64,000 nt of DNA from CBFDBF01 sp050287965 (GCA_050287965.1 JBNKCX010000003.1:62001-126000), one strand, 5' to 3'; positions 37,570-46,912 are shown, counted from the stretch's first letter. Notes: generated from the letters alone by a model not told the origin. Numbers and translations: made by a program.

Positions 37570-38034
37570 ATGATCGTGCTGGGTGATACCAGCGCCGATA
37601 GCTTTATGAACGGGATCTTGGGCACCGGCATGTATATCACTTCGACGCCCGGCTCCTACGGAACCACTGTGGCGTCGTTGACCGCCGCCGCTGCGGGTAC
37701 CACGTTCGCCGACGATCCGGTAGATCTTGCCTTTCTTTCCTCTACCCATACCGTTCTCTCAGGAGTAGGCAGCCTGGCTCCCGGAAGCGAGGTATTTTAC
37801 GATGGAGTTAACGGGCCTCAGGTATTTCGCTCAACCTACGGTGCCGGCGACCTGTTTTATATCGGTCGGGATTATTGCTGTGCCGGAACCACTTCTCAGC
37901 GGAACGACTATTACGCTGTGCTGGACAGCGCCATCAATTTTGCTCCGGCAGCGGTACCGGAACCCGCTTCAATCGCGCTGCTAGGATTTGGGTTGGCCGG
38001 AGTCGGCTTTTCAAGGAGAAGAAAATCCGCTTAA
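37570..38034 (+). pseudogene. 5'-truncated PEP-CTERM protein gene
   Basis: The frame encodes 154 residues ending in a full PEP-CTERM sorting tail: VPEPASIALLGFGLAGVGF then basic RRRKSA. PEP-CTERM proteins need an N-terminal signal peptide, but this frame begins mid-domain at MIVLGDTSADSF and is closed by a stop at 37546, with no signal sequence in between. The preceding frame (LILYGRGQNDRAG) could be the upstream part after a frameshift or deletion. Only 54 bases separate it from the BNR-like gene. A GGGGGCAG precedes the ATG, so expression of a cytosolic fragment is possible, but loss of function is more likely. Confidence 0.65.
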
Positions 38035-38058
38035 ACGACTTCAGGTGTTTAATGCAAA

Positions 38059-38087
38059 AGCCCCGCTTTTTAGCGGGGCTTTTTTTT
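38059..38087 (+). terminator. Rho-independent terminator after the PEP-CTERM remnant
   Basis: A 9-bp stem AGCCCCGCT / AGCGGGGCT with a TTTT loop is followed by seven T residues. It insulates gyrA from the upstream accessory genes. Confidence 0.93.
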
Positions 38088-38401
38088 GGGCGGAACATTG
38101 GCTGTGACGCGGCACCGGGGGTATCGGGGATCTAGCGGGAAAGCCCCCTGGACAGCGGCGCGACGGATTTGAGCGTAGCCGATTTGCCAGAGGCAGAAAG
38201 ATGGGAATTTTGATGACCCGATCGCATCAGAGCCTCTCAAAGCCATTTTGAGCCACTTTTTTTCCAAACGGCACCCTCCTAATATGGTATGATTGCGAGC
38301 TGGTTTTACAGCCTTTAAGCCGGTTCAGGTCGAATGGCCTGTGGACGGTCGGCAGCGACCGAGGGATGGTCAATAGCAGTAAATGAGTAGATAGCTCCTA
38401 G
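38088..38401. other. Intergenic region upstream of gyrA
   Basis: These 314 bases carry no credible gene. A 65-codon minus-strand frame is closed by the T-rich terminator and looks like chance coding. The section 38100-38260 resembles dispersed intergenic sequence rather than a promoter. The gyrA promoter is probably near 38290. Confidence 0.45.
38285..38293 (+). promoter_or_regulatory. Candidate extended -10 promoter of gyrA
   Basis: TGGTATGAT fits the extended -10 pattern TG-N-TATAAT with one mismatch and lies 109 bases before the start codon. No good -35 is visible, as is usual for extended -10 promoters. Confidence 0.4.
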
Positions 38402-40972
38402 ATGACTGAATTCGCCAAAGAAATTCTTCCGGTAAACCTCGAAGACGAGATGCAGCACTCCTATCTCGATTACGCCATGAGCGTAATCGTGGGGCGCGCC
38501 CTTCCCGATGTCAGGGATGGTCTGAAACCGGTACACCGCCGGGCATTGTTCTCAATGTATGAACAGAACAATGACTGGAACAAACCCTATAAGAAATCAG
38601 CGCGTATCGTCGGTGACATCATGGGTAAGTATCACCCCCATGGCGATACCGCCATCTACGACACCATCGTGCGTATGGCGCAGCCATTCTCCATGCGTTA
38701 TATGCTGGTGGATGGGCAGGGTAACTTCGGTTCCGTGGACGGGGACGCCCCGGCCGCCATGCGTTACACCGAGGTGCGCATGGCTCGGATCGCCCACACA
38801 ATGCTGGACGACCTGGACAAGGAGACGGTCGATTTCGTACCCAATTACGATGAATCGGAGCGGGAGCCCACGGTTCTTCCGGCACGTTTCCCCAATCTTC
38901 TGGTCAATGGTTCCGCCGGTATCGCCGTGGGTATGGCCACCAATATTCCGCCCCATAATCTGACCGAGATCATCAACGGCTGCATCGCACTTATAGACAA
39001 TCCGGAACTCACCATCGATGAGCTGATGCAGCAGTACATACCGGGGCCCGACTTTCCCACCGCGGCGCTGATCAACGGCAGGCGAGGAATCCTCGAAGCC
39101 TACAAGACCGGCCGTGGCCGGATCTATATCCGCTCCCGTAGCGACATCGAAACCGACGAGTCCAATAACAGGCAGCGGATTATCATTTCCGAGTTGCCCT
39201 ACCAGGTGAACAAGGCGCGTCTGCTGGAGAAGATCGCGGAACTGGTAAAGGAAAAGAAAATCGAGGGCATCGCCCAGGACGGCCTGCGTGACGAGTCGGA
39301 TAAGGATGGAATGCGCATCGTCATCGAGTTGAAGCGGGGCGAGGTGGCGGAGGTGCTGTTGAACAACCTCTATCAGCACACTCAGTTGCAGAGTGTCTTT
39401 GGAATCAACATGGTGGCCCTGGTGGATGGGCAGCCCCGTCTGTTGAATCTGAAGCAGATGCTGGAGTATTTCCTGCGCCATCGGCGCGAGGTGGTTACCC
39501 GCCGTACCCTGTTCGAACTCCGCAAGGCGCGGGACCGGGCCCATGTATTGGAAGGGCTGGCCGTGGCGCTGGCCAATATCGACGAGGTGATCACCCTCAT
39601 CAAGGCGGCCGACAGTCCGGCGGAAGCGAAGAAACAGTTGCTGGCCTGCTTCTGGAAATCGGGCACCGTGGAGGCGATGCTGGAGCGGGCGGGTGCGGAG
39701 GCCTCGCGGCCCCAGGAACTGGAGGAGGGTTTTGGCCTGACCGACCAGGGTTACCGCCTCACCGATACCCAGGCCCAGGCGATTCTGGAGCTTCGCCTGC
39801 ACCGCTTGACCGGGCTTGAGCAGGACAAAATAATAAATGAATACAGTGAGATACTGGATAAAATAAAGGAGTTGCTCGATATTCTGTCCAGTCCCGATCG
39901 GTTGATGCAGGTGATCCGTGATGAACTGGTCGAGATCTCCAGTCAGTATGGCGACGAACGCCGGACCGAGATCCTGGAAGACCAGCTTGATCTGACCATG
40001 GAGGATCTGATCACGGAGGAGGACGTGGTGGTCACCCTTTCCCACGCCGGTTATGCCAAGGCGCAACCACTGGATGCCTATCAGGCTCAGCGTCGCGGAG
40101 GTAAGGGTAAGACGGCTACGGCCACCAAGGACGAGGACTTTGTGGATCAGCTGTTCGTGGCCAGCACCCATGATACGGTGCTCTGTTTTTCCAGCCGCGG
40201 CCGCGTTTATTGGCTCAAGGTCTACCAGTTGCCCCAGGCGGGACGTACCGCCCGTGGCAAACCTATCGTCAACCTGTTACCGCTGGAGGAGGGGGAGCGC
40301 ATCAACGCGCTGCTACCGGTCCGTGAATACAGTGCCGACCGATATGTATTCATGGCCACCAGTTCCGGCACGGTGAAGAAGACCAGCCTTACCGACTTCT
40401 CACGGCCGCGGGCCAGCGGCATTATCGCGGTGGATCTGAGAGAAGACGACAAACTGGTCGGCGTCGCCATCACCGACGGCAGCCAGGACGTGATACTGTT
40501 TACCTCTGCCGGTAAAGCCATGCGGTTTAACGAGTCGGCGGTTCGGCCCATGGGGCGGACGGCCTGCGGTGTGCGCGGCGTTCGTCTGGGTGAAGGTCAG
40601 AAGGTGATTTCCCTCATCATTGCTGAAGAGGGGCGGTGTGTCCTGAACGTAACCGAGAACGGATTCGGCAAGAGAACGGAGCTGGACCAGTTCCCGCTCA
40701 AGGGCCGGGGTGGCATGGGAGTTATCGCCATCAAGACCTCGGATCGCAACGGTGATCAGGTGGGGGCCGTGCTGGTGGACGAGGCGGATGAGATCATGCT
40801 GATCACCGACAGCGGTACCCTGGTAAGAACCCGGGTATCCGATGTTTCCATTATGGGTCGTGATACCCAGGGAGTACGCATGATCCGCGTGGGCGAGGAT
40901 GAACGCCTGGTGGGAATCGAACGCATTGAATCGCTGGATGAAAACGGCGACGAGGAAGACGCAGACGCTTGA
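38402..40972 (+). CDS. gyrA: DNA gyrase subunit A
   Basis: 856 residues. The N terminus (LEDEMQHSYLDYAMSVIVGR) and catalytic Tyr122 in AAMRYTEVRM are typical GyrA. In the quinolone-determining region Thr83 occupies the E. coli Ser83 position (HPHGDTAIYDTIV) and Asp87 is present; Thr is also the normal residue in Pseudomonas, so this is a wild-type-like state. The GyrA box appears as QRRGGKG near residue 565, which separates gyrase from ParC. The C-terminal beta-pinwheel follows and the acidic tail DENGDEEDADA ends the protein. It is followed by serC as in the Pseudomonas gene order. Confidence 0.98.
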   Translation: MTEFAKEILPVNLEDEMQHSYLDYAMSVIVGRALPDVRDGLKPVHRRALFSMYEQNNDWNKPYKKSARIVGDIMGKYHPHGDTAIYDTIVRMAQPFSMRYMLVDGQGNFGSVDGDAPAAMRYTEVRMARIAHTMLDDLDKETVDFVPNYDESEREPTVLPARFPNLLVNGSAGIAVGMATNIPPHNLTEIINGCIALIDNPELTIDELMQQYIPGPDFPTAALINGRRGILEAYKTGRGRIYIRSRSDIETDESNNRQRIIISELPYQVNKARLLEKIAELVKEKKIEGIAQDGLRDESDKDGMRIVIELKRGEVAEVLLNNLYQHTQLQSVFGINMVALVDGQPRLLNLKQMLEYFLRHRREVVTRRTLFELRKARDRAHVLEGLAVALANIDEVITLIKAADSPAEAKKQLLACFWKSGTVEAMLERAGAEASRPQELEEGFGLTDQGYRLTDTQAQAILELRLHRLTGLEQDKIINEYSEILDKIKELLDILSSPDRLMQVIRDELVEISSQYGDERRTEILEDQLDLTMEDLITEEDVVVTLSHAGYAKAQPLDAYQAQRRGGKGKTATATKDEDFVDQLFVASTHDTVLCFSSRGRVYWLKVYQLPQAGRTARGKPIVNLLPLEEGERINALLPVREYSADRYVFMATSSGTVKKTSLTDFSRPRASGIIAVDLREDDKLVGVAITDGSQDVILFTSAGKAMRFNESAVRPMGRTACGVRGVRLGEGQKVISLIIAEEGRCVLNVTENGFGKRTELDQFPLKGRGGMGVIAIKTSDRNGDQVGAVLVDEADEIMLITDSGTLVRTRVSDVSIMGRDTQGVRMIRVGEDERLVGIERIESLDENGDEEDADA

Positions 40973-40983
40973 TAGTAATTAAT

Positions 40984-41056
40984 GCCACAGAGTCACTGAG
41001 GCCACGGAGTTTTTCAAATACCATCCTATTCTCTGTGTACTCTGTGCCTCTGTGGC
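40984..41056. repeat. CCACGGAG-type palindromic intergenic repeat, copy A
   Basis: GCCACAGAG at 40984-40992 pairs with CTCTGTGGC at 41048-41056, with further near-repeats of CACGGAG and CTCTGTG inside. Two related copies lie upstream of serA. Located in the gyrA-serC gap. Confidence 0.7.
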
Positions 41057-41107
41057 AAATTCGTTAATTTGATTGTTAATCGAAAAAATCTTGCAGGGGA
41101 GTAATTA

Positions 41108-42190
41108 ATGTCTCGGGTATACAATTTCAGCGCCGGTCCCGCGGTGTTGCCGGAGGAGGTCTTGAAAAAGGCCCAGGAAGAGATGTTGGACTATCGCGGC
41201 TGCGGTATGTCGGTCATGGAGATGAGCCACCGCGGCAAGGAATTTCTCGGTATCGCACAACAGGCGGAAGCCGATCTCCGGGAGTTGATGGCTATTCCCG
41301 ACAATTACAAGGTGCTGTTTCTGCAGGGCGGAGCGTCCAGCCAGTTTACGGCTATTCCGATGAATCTGCTGCGCGGCAATCAGAGCGCGGACTACATCTG
41401 CACCGGGTCCTGGTCCAAAAAGGCGATCGGCGAAGCCAAGCGCTACTGCGAAGTGAATGTTGCGGCTTCTACCGAGGAATCCGGTTTTACCACAACTCCG
41501 GAACAGCGCAGCCTGAATCTCAGTGCGGACGCCGCCTATGTCCACTACACCCCCAATGAGACCATCCAGGGCGTGGAGTTCCCCTATATGCCGGATACGG
41601 GCGACGTTCCTCTGGTAGCGGATATGTCTTCCACTATACTTTCCCGGCCGGTGGATGTGTCCAGGTTCGGGATGATCTATGCCGGTGCTCAAAAGAACAT
41701 CGGCCCTGCCGGCCTGACAGTGGTGATCATCCGCGAAGAGCTGTTGGGCGAGGTGGTTCCCAGTACTCCCACCATGTTTAATTACGCTACTATGGCGGAT
41801 GCGGATTCCATGTATAACACGCCTCCGACCTATGCATGGTATCTGGCAGGTCTGGTATTCCAGTGGCTTAAGGAGAAAGGCGGGTTGCAGGGGATTGCCG
41901 AAATCAATGGACGCAAGGCCGCTAAATTGTACGCCGCTATCGATGGCTCCGGTTTTTATGATAATCCGGTAGAGGTAAAAAGCCGTTCCTGGATGAATGT
42001 ACCGTTCACCCTGGCGGATTCGGAGCTGGACGCCACCTTCCTGGCGGAGGCCAAAGAGGCCGGCCTGGTCACCCTTAAGGGACACCGTTCCGTGGGTGGC
42101 ATGCGTGCCAGCATCTATAACGCCATGCCGGAAGAGGGCGTGGACGCATTGATCGCCTTCATGGCCGATTTCGAGAAACGCAACGGTTAA
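41108..42190 (+). CDS. serC: Phosphoserine aminotransferase
   Basis: 360 residues. The N terminus YNFSAGPAVLPEEVL and GMSVMEMSHRGKEF are class-V aminotransferase SerC signatures, and the PLP lysine is in YAGAQKNIGPAGLT. It transaminates 3-phosphohydroxypyruvate in serine synthesis and also serves pyridoxal phosphate synthesis. GGGGAG lies 8 bases before the ATG. It stands between gyrA and the aromatic genes, as in the conserved supraoperon, here with serA added after it. Confidence 0.97.
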   Translation: MSRVYNFSAGPAVLPEEVLKKAQEEMLDYRGCGMSVMEMSHRGKEFLGIAQQAEADLRELMAIPDNYKVLFLQGGASSQFTAIPMNLLRGNQSADYICTGSWSKKAIGEAKRYCEVNVAASTEESGFTTTPEQRSLNLSADAAYVHYTPNETIQGVEFPYMPDTGDVPLVADMSSTILSRPVDVSRFGMIYAGAQKNIGPAGLTVVIIREELLGEVVPSTPTMFNYATMADADSMYNTPPTYAWYLAGLVFQWLKEKGGLQGIAEINGRKAAKLYAAIDGSGFYDNPVEVKSRSWMNVPFTLADSELDATFLAEAKEAGLVTLKGHRSVGGMRASIYNAMPEEGVDALIAFMADFEKRNG

Positions 42191-42194
42191 TTTT

Positions 42195-42521
42195 GATATT
42201 AACCATGGAGAGCACGGAGTTCATGGAGAATATACTCGTTTAGTAAGGGACGATCGTTTGGATTCGGATTGCTGTTTAGCGGAAAGAGCGGGATAAGAAC
42301 AATTTAATAACTCCGTGTCCTCTGTGTTCTTTGTGGTAAGAAAGTTATTAAGAAAATTTTTTACATTAGATATTAACCACGGAGATCGCAGAGAATACAA
42401 TCGTTTTCTAAGAAGCAGTTGTTTAGATTCGGTTTCTGTTTAACGGAATGAGCGGGACAAGAGCAATCTAAAAACTCCGTGTCTTCTGTGGTAAAAAAGA
42501 TATAAGACAAGGTTTTTACAA
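42195..42521 (+). repeat. Tandem ~170-bp CCACGGAG-type repeats filling the serC-serA gap
   Basis: Unit B (42195-42368) and unit C (42369-42521) start with GATATTAACCA(C/T)GGAG, contain GATTCGG(A/T)TT, GAGCGGGA(T/C)AAGA and AACTCCGTGTC in the same order, and end in a GTGGTAA-A-rich tail. Unit C runs right up to the serA start codon. The 331-bp gap holds no gene. The ends of each unit are complementary (CCACGGAG with CTCCGTG), so each can fold back. Confidence 0.8.
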
Positions 42522-43703
42522 ATGTACAAGATTCTTACCCTCAATAATATTTCTGTAGCCGGGCTGGACCGCCTGCCGCGCGACAATTACGAGGTGGCTT
42601 CGGAGATCACCCATCCGGACGCCATTCTGCTCCGTTCCCATAAGATGCACGACATGGAGATCTCAGATACGGTGAAGGCTATCGGCCGTGCCGGCGCCGG
42701 CGTCAACAATATCCCGGTGGATCGTATGACCGAGAGGGGGGTGCCGGTATTCAATGCTCCGGGTGCCAATGCCAATGCCGTCAAGGAGCTGGTACTGGCC
42801 GGAATGCTGATGGCCTGCCGCAACCTGGGCCAGGCCTGGAGTTTTGCCCGCGGATTGCAGGGTGATGATGCCGAAATCACCAAGGCGGTTGAGGCCGGCA
42901 AGAAGAACTTCGTTGGTTTCGAATTGCCGGGCCGTACCCTCGGTGTCGTCGGTCTGGGTGCTATTGGTGTTTTGGTCGCCAATGCAGCCCGTTCCCTCGG
43001 TATGAATGTTATCGCCTACGAGCCGGCCATGACCGTGCAGGCCGCCTGGAAACTCTCCTCGGATGTGCAGCGCGCCATCAGTGTCGACGATCTGCTTTCC
43101 AAGGCGGATTTCGTTACCTTTCATGTGCCATTGGTGGATTCCACCAGGAACATGGTCAATGCCGAGCGCATCAAACTGATGAAGCCGAATGCGATCATTC
43201 TGAATTTTTCCCGCAACGGCATCATCAATGACAAGGACGCGGTACAGGCTCTTGATCAGGGTCAACTCTACGGCTACGTCTGTGATTTTCCCAGCAATCT
43301 GTTGAAGGATCACCCGCGCTGCATAACGCTACCGCATCTCGGCGCTTCCACCAGGGAGGCCGAGGAGAACTGCGCCATCATGGTGGCGGAACAGGTGCGG
43401 GAATATCTGGAGAACGGCAATATCACCAATTCGGTCAACTTCCCGGAAATCAATCTGCCGCGCAACGGCGGGTACCGTATCGCCATCGTCAACTCCAATG
43501 TACCCAATATGGTGGGTCAGATATCCACCGACCTGGCAGAGGCAAACCTCAATATCATTGATCTGTTGAACAAATCCCGGGACCAGATCGCGGTCACCCT
43601 GCTGGACGTGGATCAGCCGCCCTCGGTGGAAACCCTGGAGCGCATTGCCGCCATCGACGGTGTATTATCGGTTCGATGCCTGGGGTGTGAGATCGGCGAA
43701 TAA
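42522..43703 (+). CDS. serA: D-3-phosphoglycerate dehydrogenase, short ACT type
   Basis: 393 residues. The Rossmann motif is VVGLGAIGVLVAN. Catalytic residues are Arg in NFSRNGIIND, Glu in the following helix and His in LPHLGASTREAEEN. A C-terminal ACT domain spans about residues 320-393 (IAIVNSNVPNMVGQISTDLA). It converts 3-phosphoglycerate to phosphohydroxypyruvate, the step before SerC, so the two neighbours make a functional pair. In Pseudomonas the aromatic supraoperon lacks this gene, so it is an insertion relative to that order. The leader consists of tandem repeats. Confidence 0.93.
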   Translation: MYKILTLNNISVAGLDRLPRDNYEVASEITHPDAILLRSHKMHDMEISDTVKAIGRAGAGVNNIPVDRMTERGVPVFNAPGANANAVKELVLAGMLMACRNLGQAWSFARGLQGDDAEITKAVEAGKKNFVGFELPGRTLGVVGLGAIGVLVANAARSLGMNVIAYEPAMTVQAAWKLSSDVQRAISVDDLLSKADFVTFHVPLVDSTRNMVNAERIKLMKPNAIILNFSRNGIINDKDAVQALDQGQLYGYVCDFPSNLLKDHPRCITLPHLGASTREAEENCAIMVAEQVREYLENGNITNSVNFPEINLPRNGGYRIAIVNSNVPNMVGQISTDLAEANLNIIDLLNKSRDQIAVTLLDVDQPPSVETLERIAAIDGVLSVRCLGCEIGE

Positions 43704-43727
43704 TGATCGCCGGGAGCGGATTTGCCT

Positions 43728-44813
43728 ATGAACGATGACGATAAGCTGAAGGGGATACGGGACCGAATCGATCAACTGGATCAGCAGATTCAGGAGCTTA
43801 TAAGTCAGCGTGCGGAAGCGGCCGGGGAAGTGGCGGCGATAAAGGCCGCGGCGGAAGCGGAAGCGGTGTTCTATCGGCCGGAGCGGGAAGCCGCGGTCCT
43901 GGCGGAGATCAAGCGGCGCAACCGTGGGCCCCTGGGTGGGGAAGAGATGGCCCGTTTGTTCCGGGAGATTATGTCCGCCTGTCTGGCCCTGGAACAGACA
44001 CTGCAGATCGGCTTTCTGGGTCCGGAAGGGACATTCACGCAGGCAGCGGCGCTCAAGCAGTTTGGACACTCGGTGGATACCGTGGCCTTGGACTCCATAC
44101 CCGACGTGTTCCGGGAGGTGGAGTCCGGCGCCTGCCATTATGGTGTGGTGCCGGTGGAGAATTCCACCGAGGGGGTGATCAGTCACACCCTCGATATGTT
44201 CCTGAACTCTCCGCTGCAGATTTGCGGCGAGGTGACGCTGCGCATTCACCACCACCTGTTGAGTCTGCAGCAGGATACCGGCACCGTGCGCAAGGTGTTT
44301 TCTCACCAGCAGTCCCTGGCGCAGTGCCGCCTCTGGCTGGATCGCAATCTGCACCATGCGGAGCAAATCGCGGTGGGCAGCAATGCGGAAGCGGCCCGCC
44401 TCGCCCATAGTGAGCCCAACTCGGCGGCCATTGCCGGCGAGATGGCGGCGGAACTTTATGAGCTACCCCGCCTGGCCGAGAATATTGAAGACGAGCCGGA
44501 TAACACCACGCGCTTTCTGGTGATCGGCAAACAGAAGGTCGGCGTCAGCGGCGACGATAAATCCACCTTGCTGCTTTCCGCGCGTAACGTGGCCGGAAGT
44601 CTCAGCAAACTGCTGGAACCGTTGGCGCGGCACGGCATAAGCATGACTCGGATCGAGTCCCGTCCTTCCCGTCGGGGCATGTGGGACTACGTCTTCTTCA
44701 TCGATATCGAAGGCCATCAGGACGATCCGGCGGTAAAACAGGCTTTGGCGGAGCTGAAAGACGAGGCGCGTCTATTCAAGGTTCTGGGGTCTTATCCCAT
44801 GGCCGTACTCTGA
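43728..44813 (+). CDS. pheA: Bifunctional chorismate mutase / prephenate dehydratase (P-protein)
   Basis: 361 residues from ATG 43728, with GGGAGCGGA upstream; a TTG two codons earlier is unlikely. The AroQ chorismate mutase domain covers residues 1-90 (IRDRIDQLDQQIQELISQRA). Prephenate dehydratase begins at IGFLGPEGTFTQAA and has the substrate motif DNTTRFLVIG. The C-terminal ACT regulatory domain holds ESRPSRRGMWDY, the phenylalanine-binding ESRP motif, so feedback inhibition is expected. It precedes hisC and tyrA as in the conserved supraoperon. Confidence 0.97.
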   Translation: MNDDDKLKGIRDRIDQLDQQIQELISQRAEAAGEVAAIKAAAEAEAVFYRPEREAAVLAEIKRRNRGPLGGEEMARLFREIMSACLALEQTLQIGFLGPEGTFTQAAALKQFGHSVDTVALDSIPDVFREVESGACHYGVVPVENSTEGVISHTLDMFLNSPLQICGEVTLRIHHHLLSLQQDTGTVRKVFSHQQSLAQCRLWLDRNLHHAEQIAVGSNAEAARLAHSEPNSAAIAGEMAAELYELPRLAENIEDEPDNTTRFLVIGKQKVGVSGDDKSTLLLSARNVAGSLSKLLEPLARHGISMTRIESRPSRRGMWDYVFFIDIEGHQDDPAVKQALAELKDEARLFKVLGSYPMAVL

Positions 44814-44826
44814 CTTATTATCCGCA

Positions 44827-44856
44827 AATGAACGCGAATAAACGCTAATAAACACG
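44827..44856 (+). repeat. Three tandem 10-bp repeats in the pheA-hisC gap
   Basis: AATGAACGCG, AATAAACGCT and AATAAACACG follow each other directly. The period is close to one helical turn. No function is known to me. Confidence 0.6.
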
Positions 44857-44918
44857 GGTATCATTAACCAGCCGCCGGCTGGTATTTGCATCTCTGTGGT
44901 TCGGATAAGACACTACCG

Positions 44919-46031
44919 ATGACTTCAAATAACAATTCATTCCTGGAGATAGCAGCGCAGGGAATCCCCGGGCTTAATCCCTATGTGCCGGGAAAACCCA
45001 TTTCCGAGCTGGAGCGGGAGTTGGGTATTACCGGTTCCGTCAAGCTGGCTTCCAATGAGAATCCTTTGGGGTGCAGCGATAAGGCGTTAGCTGCCATCCG
45101 GGGCGAACTGGATGCGGTGGCACGTTATCCTGATGGTGGCGGTTTCGCCCTGCGCGCCGCCCTGGCGGAAAAGCACGGAGTCGACGCCGCCTGTATCACC
45201 CTCGGCAACGGTTCCAATGATGTACTGGATATGATCGCCCGTGTCTTTCTGGAACCGGGCCGGGAGTCGCTGTTCTCGCAACACGCCTTTGCTGTTTATC
45301 CCATCAGTAGTCAGGCGGTCGGCGCCACATTGAAGATGGCGCCCGCCAGAGACTATGGTCACGATCTCGATGCCATGGGCGCACTCATTAGCGACCGGAC
45401 GCGGGTGATCTGGATTGCCAATCCCAATAATCCTACCGGCACCTGGCTGCGGACAGGGGAACTTCGCGCTTTTATCGAATCGCTGCCGAAAAACGTGATG
45501 GTTGTGGTGGATGAGGCCTACGTGGAGTATGTGAACGAACCGGACTACCCCGACGCTTCCGCCTGGCTGGAGGATTTTCCTAATCTGATCGTTACCCGCA
45601 CCTTTTCCAAGGCCTACGGCCTGGCCGCACTGCGGGTGGGATATGCGCTTTCCCATCGCGATGTGGCGGATTTGCTCAACCGGGTGCGTCAACCGTTCAA
45701 CGTCAACTCCATGGCATTGGCGGCAGCCACCGCGGCCCTGGAAGATCGGGCCTTCATCGAGCGTGTGGTACGGGTGAACCGGGAGGGAATGGATCAGCTC
45801 ATTACAGGGTTTAAAACCTTGGGGTTGCCTTATATACCATCGGTGGGAAATTTCGTTGCTGTTGAGCCGGGAAAACCGGGAGCGGAGGTCGATCAGGCTT
45901 TATTGCGCGAAGGCTGTATCACCCGGCCGATAGCCAATTATGGTCTGCCGAACCACCTTCGGATCTCCGTGGGTCTGCCGGAGGAGAACCAGCGATTGTT
46001 GGAGACATTGGGAAAGGTGCTGCAGAGATGA
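44919..46031 (+). CDS. hisC: Histidinol-phosphate / aromatic aminotransferase
   Basis: 370 residues from ATG 44919, where family similarity starts. LASNENPLG, NPNNPTGTWL and the PLP-lysine motif TRTFSKAYGLAALRVGY are intact, and RISVGLPEENQRLL holds the carboxylate-binding Arg. In this supraoperon position between pheA and tyrA the enzyme (HisC2 in Pseudomonas) is thought to act mainly on aromatic keto acids, though it can also serve histidine synthesis. The stop overlaps the tyrA start (ATGA), so the two are coupled. Confidence 0.94.
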   Translation: MTSNNNSFLEIAAQGIPGLNPYVPGKPISELERELGITGSVKLASNENPLGCSDKALAAIRGELDAVARYPDGGGFALRAALAEKHGVDAACITLGNGSNDVLDMIARVFLEPGRESLFSQHAFAVYPISSQAVGATLKMAPARDYGHDLDAMGALISDRTRVIWIANPNNPTGTWLRTGELRAFIESLPKNVMVVVDEAYVEYVNEPDYPDASAWLEDFPNLIVTRTFSKAYGLAALRVGYALSHRDVADLLNRVRQPFNVNSMALAAATAALEDRAFIERVVRVNREGMDQLITGFKTLGLPYIPSVGNFVAVEPGKPGAEVDQALLREGCITRPIANYGLPNHLRISVGLPEENQRLLETLGKVLQR

Positions 46032-46912
46032 TGATCAAACGCCTGGCTGTGATCGGTGTCGGCCTTATCGGAGGATCCCTGGCACGTGCCCTGCGTTCCG
46101 TCGGCGAAGTTGGTGAGGTTGTCGGGTGCGGACGGGGCGGGCCCAACCTGGAGAAGGCGGTGGAGTTGGGGGTGATCGATCGCTACAGCCACGATATCGC
46201 TGAAGCCGCAAGGGGCGCGGATATGATTTTTCTCGCCGTTCCCCTGGGGGCTATGCAGGCCACCTTTGCGGCTCTGCGGGGCAACATCGCCGAGAATGCA
46301 ATCATTACAGACGGAGGTAGCGCAAAGGGCAGCGTGGTGCGCGACTGTGAAGCGGCCCTCGGTGAGGTGTTGCCTAATTTCGTTCCGGGGCATCCCATTG
46401 CCGGTACCGAAAACAGCGGTGTCGAGGCGTCTGTGGCCGATCTTTACCGAAACCGTCGGGTCATTCTGACACCGCTGGAGGGGACCGCAGCGGATGCCGT
46501 GGATAAGACCGAGGCCATGTGGCGTGCCTGCGGGGCGGAAGTGACGCGCATGTCCGTTAAGCATCATGACGAGGTTCTGGCCGCCACCTCTCATCTGCCG
46601 CATATGCTGGCATTCAGTCTCGTGGATTCGCTGGCCCGCATGAAGGAGAACGACGAAATATTCCGCTATGCCGCCGGTGGATTCAGGGACTTTACCCGCA
46701 TCGCCTCCTCCAATCCGGTGATGTGGCGGGACATCTGTATCGCCAACCGGGAGGAGTTATCGAGGATGATGGAACGTTACAGCGCCGAGATGGCGGAACT
46801 GGCGGAGACCATTCGCCGGGGCGACGGCGATCATCTGTTGGAGATCTTTGAACGGGCCAAGGCGGCGCGTGATCGCTACATAGATGGAGTATCTGAAGAA
46901 GTTGGTAGTTAG
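46028..46912 (+). CDS. tyrA: Prephenate/arogenate dehydrogenase
   Basis: 294 residues. Dinucleotide motif VIGVGLIGGSLARAL, catalytic His in PGHPIAGTENSG, and a second His in ATSHLPHMLAF are conserved. It oxidatively decarboxylates prephenate or arogenate toward tyrosine. It is free-standing here, whereas in Pseudomonas it is fused to AroA. Two ATGs stand in tandem at 46028 and 46031. The last codons (EEVGS) are encoded by the first copy of a short intergenic repeat, suggesting that the C terminus was rewritten by repeat insertion. Confidence 0.95.
   Translation: MMIKRLAVIGVGLIGGSLARALRSVGEVGEVVGCGRGGPNLEKAVELGVIDRYSHDIAEAARGADMIFLAVPLGAMQATFAALRGNIAENAIITDGGSAKGSVVRDCEAALGEVLPNFVPGHPIAGTENSGVEASVADLYRNRRVILTPLEGTAADAVDKTEAMWRACGAEVTRMSVKHHDEVLAATSHLPHMLAFSLVDSLARMKENDEIFRYAAGGFRDFTRIASSNPVMWRDICIANREELSRMMERYSAEMAELAETIRRGDGDHLLEIFERAKAARDRYIDGVSEEVGS

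Noticed and set aside
38070..38267. 65-codon minus-strand frame before gyrA
   Set aside because: It runs through the terminator sequence at its end, has no ribosome binding site and no family I recognise; probably intergenic repeat sequence.
38597..40171. 524-codon minus-strand frame opposite gyrA
   Set aside because: Antisense shadow of gyrA without motifs.
40984..41056. Rho-independent terminator considered after gyrA
   Set aside because: The inverted repeat ends are 55 bases apart and no T-run follows; it fits the dispersed CCACGGAG repeat family better.
42195..42521. CRISPR array considered for the serA leader repeats
   Set aside because: Only two long units with internal similarity throughout and no short repeat-unique spacer alternation, and no cas genes.
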